Notes under the pieces: generated by a model
Databases searched by the model: none
Told to the model about the DNA's origin: nothing
The model's input: only the letters and a program-made list of their open reading frames with translations
In this document: positions 10,571 to 63,034 of the stretch, piece by piece
Position numbering within the stretch: the first letter of the stretch is position 1
Layout: each line of letters starts with the position of its first letter
Translations under genes and position numbers: made by a program
NCBI RefSeq assembly: GCF_001649575.2
Contig: NC_051449.1
Location: forward strand, 19,874,625 to 19,938,624
Direction: 5' to 3'
Length of the DNA stretch: 64,000 bases
Source of the DNA: Kryptolebias marmoratus
Lineage: Eukaryota > Chordata > Actinopteri > Cyprinodontiformes > Rivulidae

Positions 10571-10594
10571 ATCTATTGCAATATTGCAATAGAT
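10571..10594. repeat. 24-base perfect palindrome
   Basis: atctattgcaat followed directly by its reverse complement, with no spacer. It sits at the edge of a family A copy. A related ttgcaatatcgcaa lies at the same edge of the copy at 12.5 kb, so it is probably the end of that repeat. Confidence 0.8.
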
Positions 10595-10599
10595 TCTCT

Positions 10600-10870
10600 T
10601 GATATATTCTCCTGTGACCTGTTGAAGCTTTGAGTACGTGTTGTGAATGACTCTCAGCTACTACCACACCAGGTTTTAACACAGCATCCCTAAAATTCAA
10701 GGAGTTAGAGCCATTTGGTGTTGCCTACAGTGGATTAGCTGTGGCAACCATCTTGAATGGGATTGACTCCAAAAGTTAATCAGCTCTAGATGTACATCTA
10801 ATAATTGCTTTTGTAAAAGTTTCATTGAAATCCGTCCAGTATGTGATATTTTTCTAATAGACAGAGAAAC
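10600..10870 (-). repeat. Repeat family A copy
   Basis: Near full-length in reverse orientation: gaatgactctcagctactac (from about 10644), gttagagccatttggtgttg, gtggcaaccatcttgaatgg and the gaaatccgtccagtatgtga end. Confidence 0.65.
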
Positions 10871-10924
10871 AGTTAACTCCAACATATATTACCAATGTTA
10901 TAGGCACTCAAAATGCGCACTCTA

Positions 10925-10990
10925 TGTTGCTCTCAAAGTATGTGTTGGGAATGATTCTCAACTACAACCACACCCAGTTTTAGCTTAATT
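10925..10990 (-). repeat. Repeat family A fragment
   Basis: tcaaagtatgtgttgggaat followed by gattctcaactacaaccaca, matching one end of family A. Confidence 0.5.
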
Positions 10991-11459
10991 TTTGTAAAAG
11001 TTGAGAGTTTTATTCCTATTTGAGTTTATTACTTTACTTTCACTTTACTTTATTAATTGCTTTATATCATCTTGTGGCTGCCATGTTTTAATTTTACAAC
11101 AATGATGACAATAAATGAACTCTCAGCAATAATATATAATATTTCTGGAAATCATCTCAGGTCCACTCGCTTGTTGTTTCCAGATCCACAGAGGGGTCGT
11201 GACCCTAACTTTGAGAACCACTGCCATAGAAACATTGTCATGAAAAACTTGAATCCAGTATGTGTTTATATCACACAAAATACATTTTCCTAATTTGGTT
11301 TTTAAACAAACCTTATGGTAATGGTCACCCGTTGTTAAAGACAAAGGTGGAGTGATGATGTTTTGACCATGTCTGTATGTGGCTGTGAGTGAATCACTAA
11401 ACTCTGAGAAAGTAAGCGGCAGCTGTCGTACATCTACAACTGATCTACTCATCTACCAC

Positions 11460-11600
11460 CACAGCTAATTGACTTCAGCCAACACAGAAGAGGCCTACAC
11501 CTCAGTGGATTTTTCAGATACTGAGCTAAAACATGGTGTGGTAGTAGCTGAGAGTCATTCACAACACGTACTCTGAGCACTGACAGATCCTGTGAGATCA
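11460..11600 (+). repeat. Repeat family A copy, partial
   Basis: Contains ggtgtggtagtagctgagag followed by a version of tcattcacaacacgtactct. Confidence 0.6.
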
Positions 11601-12178
11601 TAAGGGCTTGTGCATTATGCTGTTTTTAAAGTTGGACTGAAATAGCAACAACGTCATCATTTCTCAAGATAAGGCTTTAGTCTAAAACACTGGGATGAAA
11701 GGCAGCAGGTCACATGCATTCCATTTAAAACGCTAGGCCCTTATTTATTACTTTTTGACCTTCAAGAAATCTAAAAGCCCAGATTGTGCCAAAGCAATAG
11801 TTGGTAAATAAATAGGAAAATAGTGTCCAAAGCCAACAAGAATGTTTTTTGGGGTTTTTTTTGCCTCAGATTGTTTTGCACGTGTGCCAGTCAGAGCAGA
11901 TAGTGTCGGACCTGATAGTGCGTAATGGGCCCCGTGTGAGCACGACTTCAAAGTGAACACAGACATTAAATTTACTCTCTCTGATGCTAAACTTTCCATT
12001 CCCCACTAATGGCTCTGAGGGGCAGATTTTGCCAAGGGAAGATGAGATAAAGTTCGACTGTTTGAACTGTTTCTCATGCAAACTGAAAGCAAAAGGCAAA
12101 AAGCTGCCGAGGTTTTACTGAGCCACTGGCGAGCCGAGGTCCGGCATCTTTGGTGGCACCCTGAGCTGCACGTAGGCC

Positions 12179-12218
12179 CGCCGGTCGCACCGCCAGTCGC
12201 ACCGCCGGTCGCACCGCC
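12179..12218. repeat. 12-base minisatellite, three to four units
   Basis: Repeats of ccgccggtcgca with one variant unit (ccgccagtcgca). A short ORF across it encodes a VAPP repeat but has no other sign of coding. Confidence 0.75.
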
Positions 12219-12544
12219 CTCTGACATGCTGCGAAACCCTCTGCCTGCATTTACAGGCAGCTGACTCCACTTCACTCTCACTGTTTACAGATCGCCTCTG
12301 ATTCATGTCTGACGTCTGGACCCTCGCTGTAAACAAGGCCCTGACACACAGTCTCAGCTTTTTGACTTGCCCTGCCCAATTCAAACACAGAAACCTGAAC
12401 ACACTCACCATATAGTTTGATTTAGGGGAGGGCTGTCTACGGATGCGTATCACCCACTCCTTTAATGCCAGAGTTTTCAACTAAGATCATCGTAATTTGA
12501 GAAATGAAAGACATTTTTGTTAAACCTTGCAATATCGCAAATTT

Positions 12545-12800
12545 TGCATGATCTGTTAGTACTTGGTGTATGTGTTGGGGGTGACTCTCAGCTACCACCA
12601 CACCAAATTTTAGCTCAGTATCTTTCAAATTGACTCAGTTAGAGCCATTTTTGTGTTTGCTACAATCAGGGAAATGGGGTGGCCATCTTGAATTAAAGTG
12701 ACTCCGAAAGTCAATCAGCTGTAGATGTGCATCCAGTGATTACTTTCTGAGATTTTCATTAAAACCCATCCAGGGATTTATGAGATATTTTGCTAACAGA
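12545..12800 (-). repeat. Repeat family A copy
   Basis: Near full-length, reverse orientation: gggtgactctcagctaccac, gttagagccatttttgtgtt, gtggccatcttgaattaaag, and cagggatttatgagatattt followed by tgctaacagac. Confidence 0.65.
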
Positions 12801-13179
12801 CAAATGCACGAACACACACGAGCAACGTGATTTGTCACATTTAGTGTTCCAGTGTTGTGCTGTGAGCCTTTCAGCGGCGGACGATAAAAAGTTTGATTAA
12901 AAAATAATAAATCAAATCCTAAACAAATTGCCTGTCACTTTTAATGATCCGTTCATGACTGTCAACTTATTATAAAACACTGTACCGCTTTAGCTGCTGA
13001 ATTTTACATTCAGCCAAGTCTTTCTCCATCATTTGTTGTTTCAGATCAGCTGTTCGGTCCTTCACTGTACTGTCTGTAAAGTAATAAAATCACAACACAG
13101 TTGTGGTATAAAGTAAGCCCAACTTAAGTCAGCAGGAGTTCTTTATCTAGTGATAGTTTACAACAAAAGTCATTTTTAA

Positions 13180-13605
13180 GACCTCGTCTTAAACCAGCTC
13201 CAATCTTCAGGTCACGCAAACATGCTTTTGTATGCCTTTAATTTAAAATCACACAGTTATTTTGGCAGCAAAGTCCTATAATTGTAGTTGGACCATCCTG
13301 TTACACCTGCAGATAACCACAAAACTCCATGTAACTAACTGTGTAGGGAGAACGGGGCAGCGGTGTAAAGGTTTATGAAATAGTGTTCACATGAAGTTTC
13401 AAAGACTCGAGAGGTTTAAAGTCAGCTTCGACCCGCTTTGGTCTCAGCTGCGTTCGGTCCAGCCGTTAGCTCGTCAGTCCAGACAGAATTAAACTATTTC
13501 TCCAACCTGAGGCTGTTCAAAGAGCTATCTACAACAGGTAAGATATTCATTGTTCAAAACACTTTTACAAAATCCAAATTTGAAATAGCTGAAATGTTCC
13601 TTGAA
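13180..13605. repeat. Repeat family B copy
   Basis: Right end ctatttctccaacctgaggc followed by tgttcaaagagctatctaca, as in other family B copies. The left end is too diverged to place. Confidence 0.5.
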
Positions 13606-14403
13606 CCAAGTACAGTAAGATTTGGAATGAAATCTAAGGCATAAATTTAATGTAAACGGATTATCAGGTTTGTTTGGATTGTGGATTATCAAAACCAGTT
13701 TGTTGTATAAACAAAACCTAATAAAATAGGTTCAACAGTTTACAACTAGTTTATCTGAGTAGATTACCGTACAACCTGTACTTTTGAGTTAAATTATCTA
13801 AATGTAACAGCTAAATCACACTGAAATAAATTACTTCAAGTTTAAGGTAAATTTAACTTTTTTACTCAGTTAAATCAGATTCTGACAAATTAAACAAACT
13901 CGTAACTTCAAAATGTCGTCAAGTTTTAATTTTTTCTGTGTCATTTCAATTGATTAAATTAGGTTAATTTTGCTTGTTTCTTGTTGGTTTCACTCGCCTG
14001 TGTTAGTTGCTGTGGTTCAATGATCATTTATAGCTAAAATACTACAATTAAAAGTTAAATAATCTTTGTGGATTTTATTGAAACCCATTTTTTTACAGAG
14101 TGACAACTCCAACCTAACCTTACCTGAATGACAGCATGTGAAATATTACACTGTGTTTTTATTTATTATGGCAAAACTAAACAAAATTTAGTTTTTTATC
14201 TCATTTTAGGACTCAGAACCAGATTGTTAATGTTTGTGAATGTGAAATTAAGGAGGTGTGTTTTGGCAAAAACTAAACATCTTAAAGCTTCTTTAAAGAT
14301 TCCACATCATTTTTTGAACAAAGAATATTTATACTTCCATATATCATCTGATGATTATGCAGGTTTTTATTATTGTCCAAATGACAGGCAATAATGCTTT
14401 TTC

Positions 14404-14404
<1 letters not shown>

Positions 14405-14442
<38 letters not shown>
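14405..14442 (+). repeat. (TG)n microsatellite
   Basis: About 19 uninterrupted TG dinucleotides. Confidence 0.95.
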
Positions 14443-14443
<1 letters not shown>

Positions 14444-14449
14444 ATTGGT

Positions 14450-14700
14450 GTTTCTGTTAGCAAAGTATCTTGTGAACCACCAGATGGATTTTTTTTTAAC
14501 TATCCAAAAACCTTTAGATGTACATTTACAGCTGATTAACTTTTGGAGACAGCCCAATTAAAGATGGCTGCCTCAGATAACTGACTTTCAGAACACAGAA
14601 ATTTCTATAACTATGCCATGTTTACAGATATTGAGCTCAGTATTGGTGTGGTAGTAGCTGAGAGTCATGTCCACCACATACTCTGAGCTTTATACACTGC
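14450..14700 (+). repeat. Repeat family A copy, first of a tandem pair
   Basis: Full order visible: tgttagcaaagtatcttgtg, aacttttggagacagcccaa, agatggctgcctcagataac, gtgtggtagtagctgagagt, cacatactctgagc. A second copy follows at once in the same orientation. Confidence 0.7.
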
Positions 14701-14744
14701 CCAAGATCTTCACCCAAAACGTTTGTTTTAAATGTTGACTTCAA

Positions 14745-14960
14745 TCTTGTTTGTATGTTTTGCAAAATATCTCATGAACCACTGGATGGATTTTACTGAA
14801 ACTCTCAGAAAGTAATCACCGGATGAACATCGGCAACTTATTAACGTACGGCGTCAACACAATTTAAGATGTCCGCCACAGCCAGTTCATTTTATAAAAC
14901 ACAAAAATGCCCATAATTCAGTTTATTTTGCAGAAATTGAGCTGCAGTAGATAGTGGGGT
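14745..14960 (+). repeat. Repeat family A copy, second of a tandem pair
   Basis: tgcaaaatatctcatgaacc, ctctcagaaagtaatcaccg and agatgtccgccacagccagt, but it loses the terminal gtagtagctgagag block. Confidence 0.6.
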
Positions 14961-15589
14961 ACATTTGCATAATGTTATTTTCAAGGTTTAACCAAAATGA
15001 CTCGAACTGCATGCTTTCCTGATGGTTTTAGTCTAAAACTTTATTATGAAAAGAATGCTACAATCCATCCTGATGCTGCCATATTTTGCTTTTCTATTGC
15101 CGTTCATTATACACCAGGGCCATGTTTGTTTCTGACCATGCGCACGTTCCATTCGTGGAGGCGCAAACAGCAGGTACACAATCAGCGACCCGACGACCGC
15201 AATGTTTTCCTTTTTAACAAGGCCCAGCCACAACAGACGCCCTTATCTGCGTCCTCCACCATCTCCACACGGAGCAACGTGCAGCGGGGCCCACGTTTCA
15301 CAGGCCTGACATGCAGCTGGGGGTTAGGGTGGAGGGGAGGGAAACTCTGCAGCCTTATCATTCCTGTAATGCAGAAGAAGCTGGTGTGTGCTTTCTCTAT
15401 GGAAAAAAAAAAACCAAAAGAACAACAACAACAGCGTGCTGACGAACCACATGACATCAATTAAATCAAAAGAAAGACGAACAGATAAGAAAATACCTGG
15501 TATAGCTGCATGTGAAGACAGGAGGCTCAGCATTTTCCCAGACAAACATCTACAGCTTTTTAAACTGTTTACCACCTGCCACTGAAGTG

Positions 15590-15840
15590 TGTTTGTCTGT
15601 ACTGTTAGCAAAATATCTCAAGAACCAACAAATAGGTTTTAATGAAACTTTCAGAAAACAATCTAAGCATATATGCCTAAAACTGATTAACTTTTGGAGC
15701 TGCCACAGCTAATTTACCAACGCCATAAATAGCTTAGACTTACTCAAAATGATAGATATTACAGATATTAGGAGAGGTTTATGTGGTAGTAGCTGAGAGT
15801 CATCCTCAGCACATACGCTGAGCGATAACACGTCTTTAAG
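15590..15840 (+). repeat. Repeat family A copy
   Basis: ctgttagcaaaatatctcaa at the left and tgtggtagtagctgagagtc followed by cacatacgctgagc at the right. The central mammal-like 'agatggctgccacagc' block is reduced to gagctgccacagctaattta. Confidence 0.65.
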
Positions 15841-18422
15841 AGGCAGCTGCGGAGGCCATCATCCAAGAAATGCTAGGTTTTGATTTTAGAGAAGTTCTGG
15901 CTGCTGCTTCATGAACTGAGGTCTGGGAAATCCAGCTAGGGTTTTACGGGAAAACAACCGGCTTATCTTTAAAGCATGTCAACGGGTTCACATGTTAGAC
16001 CAGTTAGACAAAAGCCCAGGTTGTTACCTGCTGAGAAGGCTTTGCTGCAAGAAGATTTGATTTTTTTAGTTTTTAGTTTACTTTTTGTTTCCTAGAGCAG
16101 CCTATATGTGTGTTTTGAGAGAAACCAGAACAATTAATCAACAAAGATTTTAGGTCAGATTGTAAGCACTGTGGGGGAGGGGTCTGACCTTTGATGGTAT
16201 CTCAGACAAGAGTTTACGTTGTGTCACACTGACACTGAGCAGGTTTGGTGGAGCTCGCCCCTCTAGCTGGGCTGGTTTTGAGATATCTGTATTACGTAGG
16301 CCTCTCTCGGTTTCTTTTTCGCTCCTCTGCAGACGTGTTGAGCATCTCCTCCCACGCTGCCTCTCAGACTCTGACACATTCAGGGCTGCAGAGCTGCATG
16401 TGCTCCCCCCGCCCCGCGTTCAATGCCCCACTCTCTCTCTCTGAGATCAAACAGGGACGAATATTGATCGGGGCAAAATCAGGAGGAGGACACGCAGCTT
16501 CAACGTGACTCTGTACAGACCTGCTTTTATTTTCCCCTTCTGGGCATAATCCTATTTCATGAAGAAGAAAAAAATCAAGCTGACTAAAAATAAAAAAAAC
16601 ACTGTAAACTTAAAGGTCTACCATTTCTCGAAAGAATGCATATCGCCCACTGTTTTTCTTGCCAAAGTTTTAGACTGGTGATCTTATGTTACAGCCATTT
16701 TGGTTAAACAAAAAAAAACGATACATAATCTTCCTTGATCAGTTAGAACTTGAAGTATGTGTTGTTAATAACTCTCAGTAGCTTCATTGGCACCCTTCAA
16801 CATTTCTACTTAATAATACCTACTATTCTGTTAATTTAGTCATAAACCAATAGTCTTATTACATCTTGTTCCTCTGCAATGACAGAACCTTTTCAAGAAG
16901 TATCAGTACACCAGTATGAGCCTAAATGTGACACGTGTGAGTTTGCATCATGTGGTTCTTTTTTATTTTCTGATGACAAAGTTGGACAAGAGAGCATATG
17001 CCACTGCATCCCCATGGGCGATGTTGGGCCTTTCCCTGGCTGGCAGCGCGCAGTAGGGACAAACGTAAAGGCTGGTGTCTTTTTCTCAAATGCATCATGA
17101 TTAAATGTGTCTTTTGACACAGTCTTTAAGTCATAATCAAGTCTTTACATGCAGTAAATACAAACTCAGATGAACAGTGACATGCAGCAGCAACATTTGT
17201 TTTTTGTTAAATGATTGCTGATGTTACACAAGACGGACAGGGGTAGGTTTTCGGTTACAGGACCTGGGCACCTTGTTGTCATCGAGTCAGCCATGAGCTC
17301 CTCTGTAAACCAAAGTATTCAAATCTGAGACCATGTGTCCAACAGCTAAAGTTTGGCCCAAACAGGACAATGATCCCAAAACACAGCAGTTGCTGACAAT
17401 GAGAAAAGAAAAAAAAAAACATCACTATGTGGCATTGACTTCATTAAGTCAATTGGGGCTGTTTTTAATCAGTTTTAAAACTGAGTAATCATCAGATGAT
17501 TTTAAAAAGAGTCATGTTTTTATATGTAAAACCTTGGAATGGAAAGACTTGTAAATAATGACTGGATCTGCAAATAAAATGTCTCTGCTCTGCAAAGAAG
17601 GGAGTGCGTAATTCCCATTAGTCAAAGCCGTTCTTTTGAACATTTCTTATACGTTTGGATTTGTTTTGACATGCCTCCTGCTCGGCTCTTGGATTATATA
17701 ACTGCTGCCGTAAACATTTTGCAGAGATATTAGAGACATGTGCATGCAAAAGGCGAGGTCTCTCTCCGAGGAACAATGGCATATCTATGATGACTGCCGC
17801 CATGTTTGATAACTTGATGATTTGTGGCATTTTCTGGGAAGGACACATCCTGTTATTGTCCTAATCCTGGATTTCAGATTTTCAGAGTCCATAAAACACA
17901 AGATACGCACACACACACGTGCGCAAGAGGCCCCAGAGGAAGCTGCCTTATTTGATCTCTTCTAAATTCATCATATTCTTCAGAGCTGCTTTTTTTAAAG
18001 CTCACTTCCTAAGCCATCTGTCTCAGCCACTCTGAGCTGGTCCGTGCCATCTCCACACAAGTCTTCGCCGTTATTCAATTATCCTGGAATGCCCCACATT
18101 ACGCTGCAGTCCTCCCACCGGAGGCCAAGTTGACTTCACTTCTTTCTGTCAACCCAAATAAAACAAACAGCAGCTGTCCAGGAGAAACTCCAGGAAGACA
18201 TATGTTTTTATAAAGGGGATACGGAGAAAACAGGTTTGTTTTGCTGGAAGTGGTTCTTTTCCTTTTTGTGCCCCTGCCCTGGGTCCGTGGGCCTTTTCAG
18301 GGTCCGGCTGGCAGGGCTGAGAAAGAACACGGTCAGCTGGATCCACTGGCAGTAAGGGCATCCGGTCCTGACAGGGCCCAGAAGCTGCAGAGCCGTTGCT
18401 GTCGGGGCCGGTTTCACCCTGC

Positions 18423-18430
18423 TGACGTCA
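18423..18430. promoter_or_regulatory. Perfect palindromic CRE (TGACGTCA)
   Basis: One of three exact TGACGTCA octamers noticed in the window. It lies about 4 kb beyond the PDE4 stop in intergenic DNA. Function is not shown. Confidence 0.25.
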
Positions 18431-20333
18431 GTCACCAGCAGACCACAAGACTCGTGTTAGAGTTTCAAACAAACTCCAGGCCCAGTGCAAAAACAGTCTG
18501 GATCACCACCATGGAAAACGCTCGTCTGTGTCGGTGCTGTGTTTAGCATAAACAGTTGCTTCATCTTTGATGAATCTGAATGGAGATGAGGAGGGCTCGG
18601 GTTTCTTGTTGTCATGCAGACATCTGCAAACACAAAAAGAAACTACGAGTGAAGTGCGGTCAGAATGTGTTTGTGTAATGTGTTTTAGGTGGGTGCATTT
18701 TGCACAGAATCTTGTCTTTCTCTGCAGTAGTCCAGGACCACAGTAATAAATATCTTTTTGATCGTGTGTGAGCAGGGTTAAGGTTAGATATGCACTAAGA
18801 TAACTGACAGAGGAAAAGCAGACAATGAAAGAGTAAATCTAATGACAATAAAAATCTTCTTGACCTCAAAGAACTCCCAAATCTTTTAGCAAATAAACAG
18901 GGAAGTGTTGCATTTTGTTTGACAAAAACAGGAGATCTCTTGATAAAAGCAGTCCAAAAATGGGTTAGTTAAATATATTTTGGATTAAATCTTAATTTTC
19001 ACACTTTACTGAATTCAAAAACTAGAATCTGTTAAAGACATCTCTTCACGTTAAATCATACCCTCCTGTTCATGCCGTATTTGATGCTTATTTGTGTGGG
19101 TCAAGGTGCTTACAGCTATGTAAGGGTGAACGGCCTGAAAGTACAGCACATAGCATCGCTATCTCTGCACTTCCTGTTTACACAGCAGGATCACTGTCCA
19201 GAAGTACTAAAACTCAAGTCTGAGGGAAGTGAAATTGGCGCTGTCATTTCGGGGAAATTAATGCCTTTTTTTTTTTTTGAATAACTGGAACTATGACATA
19301 CTGTAAACAACGTCCATATCACTGGTAGATCTTACGAGCATGAATAGGTTTGTTGCCCGGAAGACTAAAGGAAATACAGCGAATATTTTAGAAAGTGTTT
19401 GATGGACTGAACAACCAGAAAGCCAGACTAAAGAAAGGTTTATCCTCAGTAAGGCTGTCCTAAAGGCTAGGGCCTTACTAAGAGATATATTCACAAGATT
19501 GGAGAATTCTAGGATTTAAACAAATCTGACCAAGAGCACAAAATGTTTTCAGACGAATTACAGAACCTTACAATTCATTGTCATCATGAGTCAGTGTAGA
19601 GTTGTGGGTCATCAGCATATCTGTAAACACTGACGGTTTTCCCAGATGACGTTTTGCAGAATGTAGAGTTTTAAAAGAGTAGGACCGAACATTAAACCTT
19701 GTGGAACTCCATCATTTATTTTTAGGCTTTAGAGCACAGATCAAGGGGCAACTTTCCCCCCACCCCCCAGAGGGTTATTTTGACTTAAGCAATGGAATAA
19801 AAGGGTCACAAATCAAACTGAAACATAATCAAAATATGCTGACTGCATCTACCATACACAACATCAGGTATGCCAAAAAATACACAAAATAAGGATTGTT
19901 TTCATTCCGATGACAACATGAAGCTAACGTTTGTTGCACTTGTATGAATATTTTTTTTAAACAGGTATATCAGATGTCCCATCAGGATATTTTTTTTCGT
20001 TTATCTTATTCTTTTTTGAAAAGTCTTACATAGTTGCCATGCTTGATCAAATTACAGCATTGCTCTCTCAGCATATTAGACATTGTGCCTGATTACAGAC
20101 ACTTGTGTCAGTGAATTTAGACAATCTCTTGGGTAAATTGAAAAAGAAAATTAATATTTAGCCTTTTTTGACACCTCATCCTGTTTGTCAGCACAACCTA
20201 TGACCTTAAAAACTTTAGGAATGTTTAGATCTATTTTAGTCTAAAAGAGATCTGTTTTGTGAACTGGTTAAAAATAGTTTTACCTTTCCTCAAGTCATTA
20301 CTCAATTCCTGGTTTTCTTTTCTTTCAAGTGGT

Positions 20334-22615
20334 TTTATTTTTGTACAAAGATGTGGAGGGCCAGATTAGGATGACTCAATGACCAATTCTGGCCCTCGAG
20401 CCTTATGTTTAATTTAGAGGAATATTTATCTATGGCTTTTACATAACACCATGAGTACACAGAGGGAACAATAAATAATTAAAATCGTTTGAAAAGTCCG
20501 ACAGGCTGTTCAGTACTTTACAAGCCAAGTACCGAGTGTTCTGTGCAGGGTGTAAGTCACAGTGTATTGATTGGATCTACAAGCAAAAGCTATTAATAAC
20601 ACTGACTGCTTTTCTGTTCAAACGTTGACACAAAACCATAAACCAAAGTAAAAAAAAAAAAAAAAAAACACTCCTTTTTTTTGGAGTTCGTGACCTTAAA
20701 AACACTCACACCAGAAGACTCTGTTATACATGCCCAATTTAATAATCAGATAGAAAACATTTGTTGAGCACAACATACACCATTTTAACAATATACTGTG
20801 AGGAAAACACTGAAAAAATACATTTGAAACAATGCTATATATATTTCAGCACCCGTCACCGTACACGTTAGGCTGCAGTAAATGGCCAGCCGTAATCATC
20901 TGCCACGAGCAAAAGATTAAAAAACCCCCGTGGCACCTCATAGAAGGTGTTGCTTGAGGCTGTACAAACGTCTCTGACTTAACTATCAAAGCAAACATAC
21001 TTCTCATGACTTCTTGGAAAGGTCTTGTAGTAAAATACCTTACTAAATCCAGCCGAACCACCAGATTAAGTTCAGTCAATCTGGGGTCTGACGTGTGGTA
21101 GTGCATATAAATAATGAATATTAGCAATCTTTATGTACAGGGAAAAGGTAATAATAAATACACTGTTACTGTCGTCACAACACAGCTTGGTGCGACAAGA
21201 TTGTGCGGCTCTGTGACCACTTCAGACACACACTCACATGCACACTCACTCGCAGGAGACGACTGCACGACCGAGGCCGTCTCCCCTCATCATACGTCTG
21301 CGGTACCTTTCAGGAAGCGTCGAACAGATCTGCAACCAGCTGCAGAGCTGTCGGTATGTTCAAGGTGCTGCGATAAAAACTACGAGATGTACAAATACTC
21401 CGTCACTAACACATTTCTTCGTTAAACTGCGCGCCGTCTTATAGTCACCCAAAGATCGTCATGAGTTACCACGTAAAGCGCGTTCAGGGGGAATGGCATG
21501 CAGCTAACCACAACAGCTGTGAGCTGATGAACGGAGGGGATTACAAAGTGAAACCATTTTTCTGTTATGGGAGAGCCGACAGGACTAAATCAGGAATCTT
21601 AAAACTTGATCTTTGACGATGTTGGTAAAAGATTTCAATCGAAAAAACGGGATGCATTTGCCTCGATTCTCCTGGAAGATACGGAAAGTTCTGATAAATC
21701 ATTGTGACTTCGACTTGGAAGCTTCACTTTGTAACACCGGTGACTCTTCAAGCGCGCGATCGCACATTTAGGAGGCGGCAGTGAACTCATCAAAGTGCTG
21801 CCTCGCCGAATCTTTGGAAGTTTTCTTTTTCGGAGTTACAGAAAGCCACGTGACTGCCTACATGACAAGCTTCAGGGTAGAAAAGTTATTTGGGTTCGTT
21901 AAAAAAACAAAAAAACACTTGGCTTTCCATGCATCCTGTCCTTCCACACTGTCCTCGTTTTACAGTGTGCCCCAAAGTGCAAATTGTGCTGGGAAGTCAA
22001 CTGATTTTCAACATACATCCACCTTTTGTGAGGAAAATTTGATACTATTGCCAGACCATTAGGAAGACTGCAAGACAGTTATGTCCTTTTTGTAGAAAAT
22101 TGGACAAGTTTTACAGCTACATGAATGTGTTAAATAAATTATAAAAACACTTACAAAACAAAAGGCACAACTTTTCTTCTTTTGTAGACAAAGTGTGAAA
22201 ACGAAACAAAAAAACTACACGGTTACTAGTAACCTGCTGACCAGTAGTTTTGGTTGTGGTATTCAGTTTTGAAGTACAATTCTTAATACATGACGATAAA
22301 AATGTTCTGAAGTGCAAGTTTGGAAGTTGTATTTTTCCCAGTTCGTAGATTCACACCGTCTGTCTCAGACTTTCACGCTCCAGGTTCAGTCGTGCCTCTG
22401 GTTAAAGAACAGAGGAAACACTTCTCCCAGCTTCGTCGAGCAGGGCTCTCAAACAAACTGCGACGAGGTTTCCGAGCCTTTGCTTGCAGGGACGCCCAAC
22501 ATTCAGAGAAGCCTTCGTCACCAGGCAGCTCCACAAAGCCACATTGCAGGATGGCTCCACTGCAGTTAAACAAACTCAACAGATTTGCTTCTTTTCGAGC
22601 AAGTCATCAGTTTAG
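20334..22615 (-). other. pde4b: PDE4 3' UTR (approximate) with candidate polyadenylation signals
   Basis: Follows the stop codon at 22,616. Minus-strand ATTAAA lies at 20,738-20,743 and AATAAA at 20,334-20,339, giving a UTR of about 1.9 or 2.3 kb. The actual end cannot be decided. ORFs inside are short and unconvincing. Confidence 0.45.
20650..20668 (+). repeat. Poly(A) tract
   Basis: Nineteen A residues on the plus strand, inside the probable PDE4 3' UTR or just beyond it. Confidence 0.9.

Positions 22616-63034
<40,419 letters not shown>

Larger units (their letters stand above)
10262..20330. other. Intergenic region between fzr1 and the PDE4 3' end
   Basis: About 10 kb without a supportable gene. 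It holds family A and B repeats, a (TG)n tract, a 12-base minisatellite, and two somewhat GC-richer blocks (about 16,145-16,505 and 18,000-18,550) with overlapping ORFs on both strands that match nothing I recognise. Confidence 0.55.

Noticed and set aside
12076..12264. Plus-strand ORF with a VAPP repeat
   Set aside because: The repeat is just a translated 12-base minisatellite; nothing else supports coding.
18241..18546. 101-codon plus-strand ORF in a GC-richer block
   Set aside because: No recognised similarity, the opposite strand is open as well, and there is no splice or promoter context. Kept only as a region of interest.
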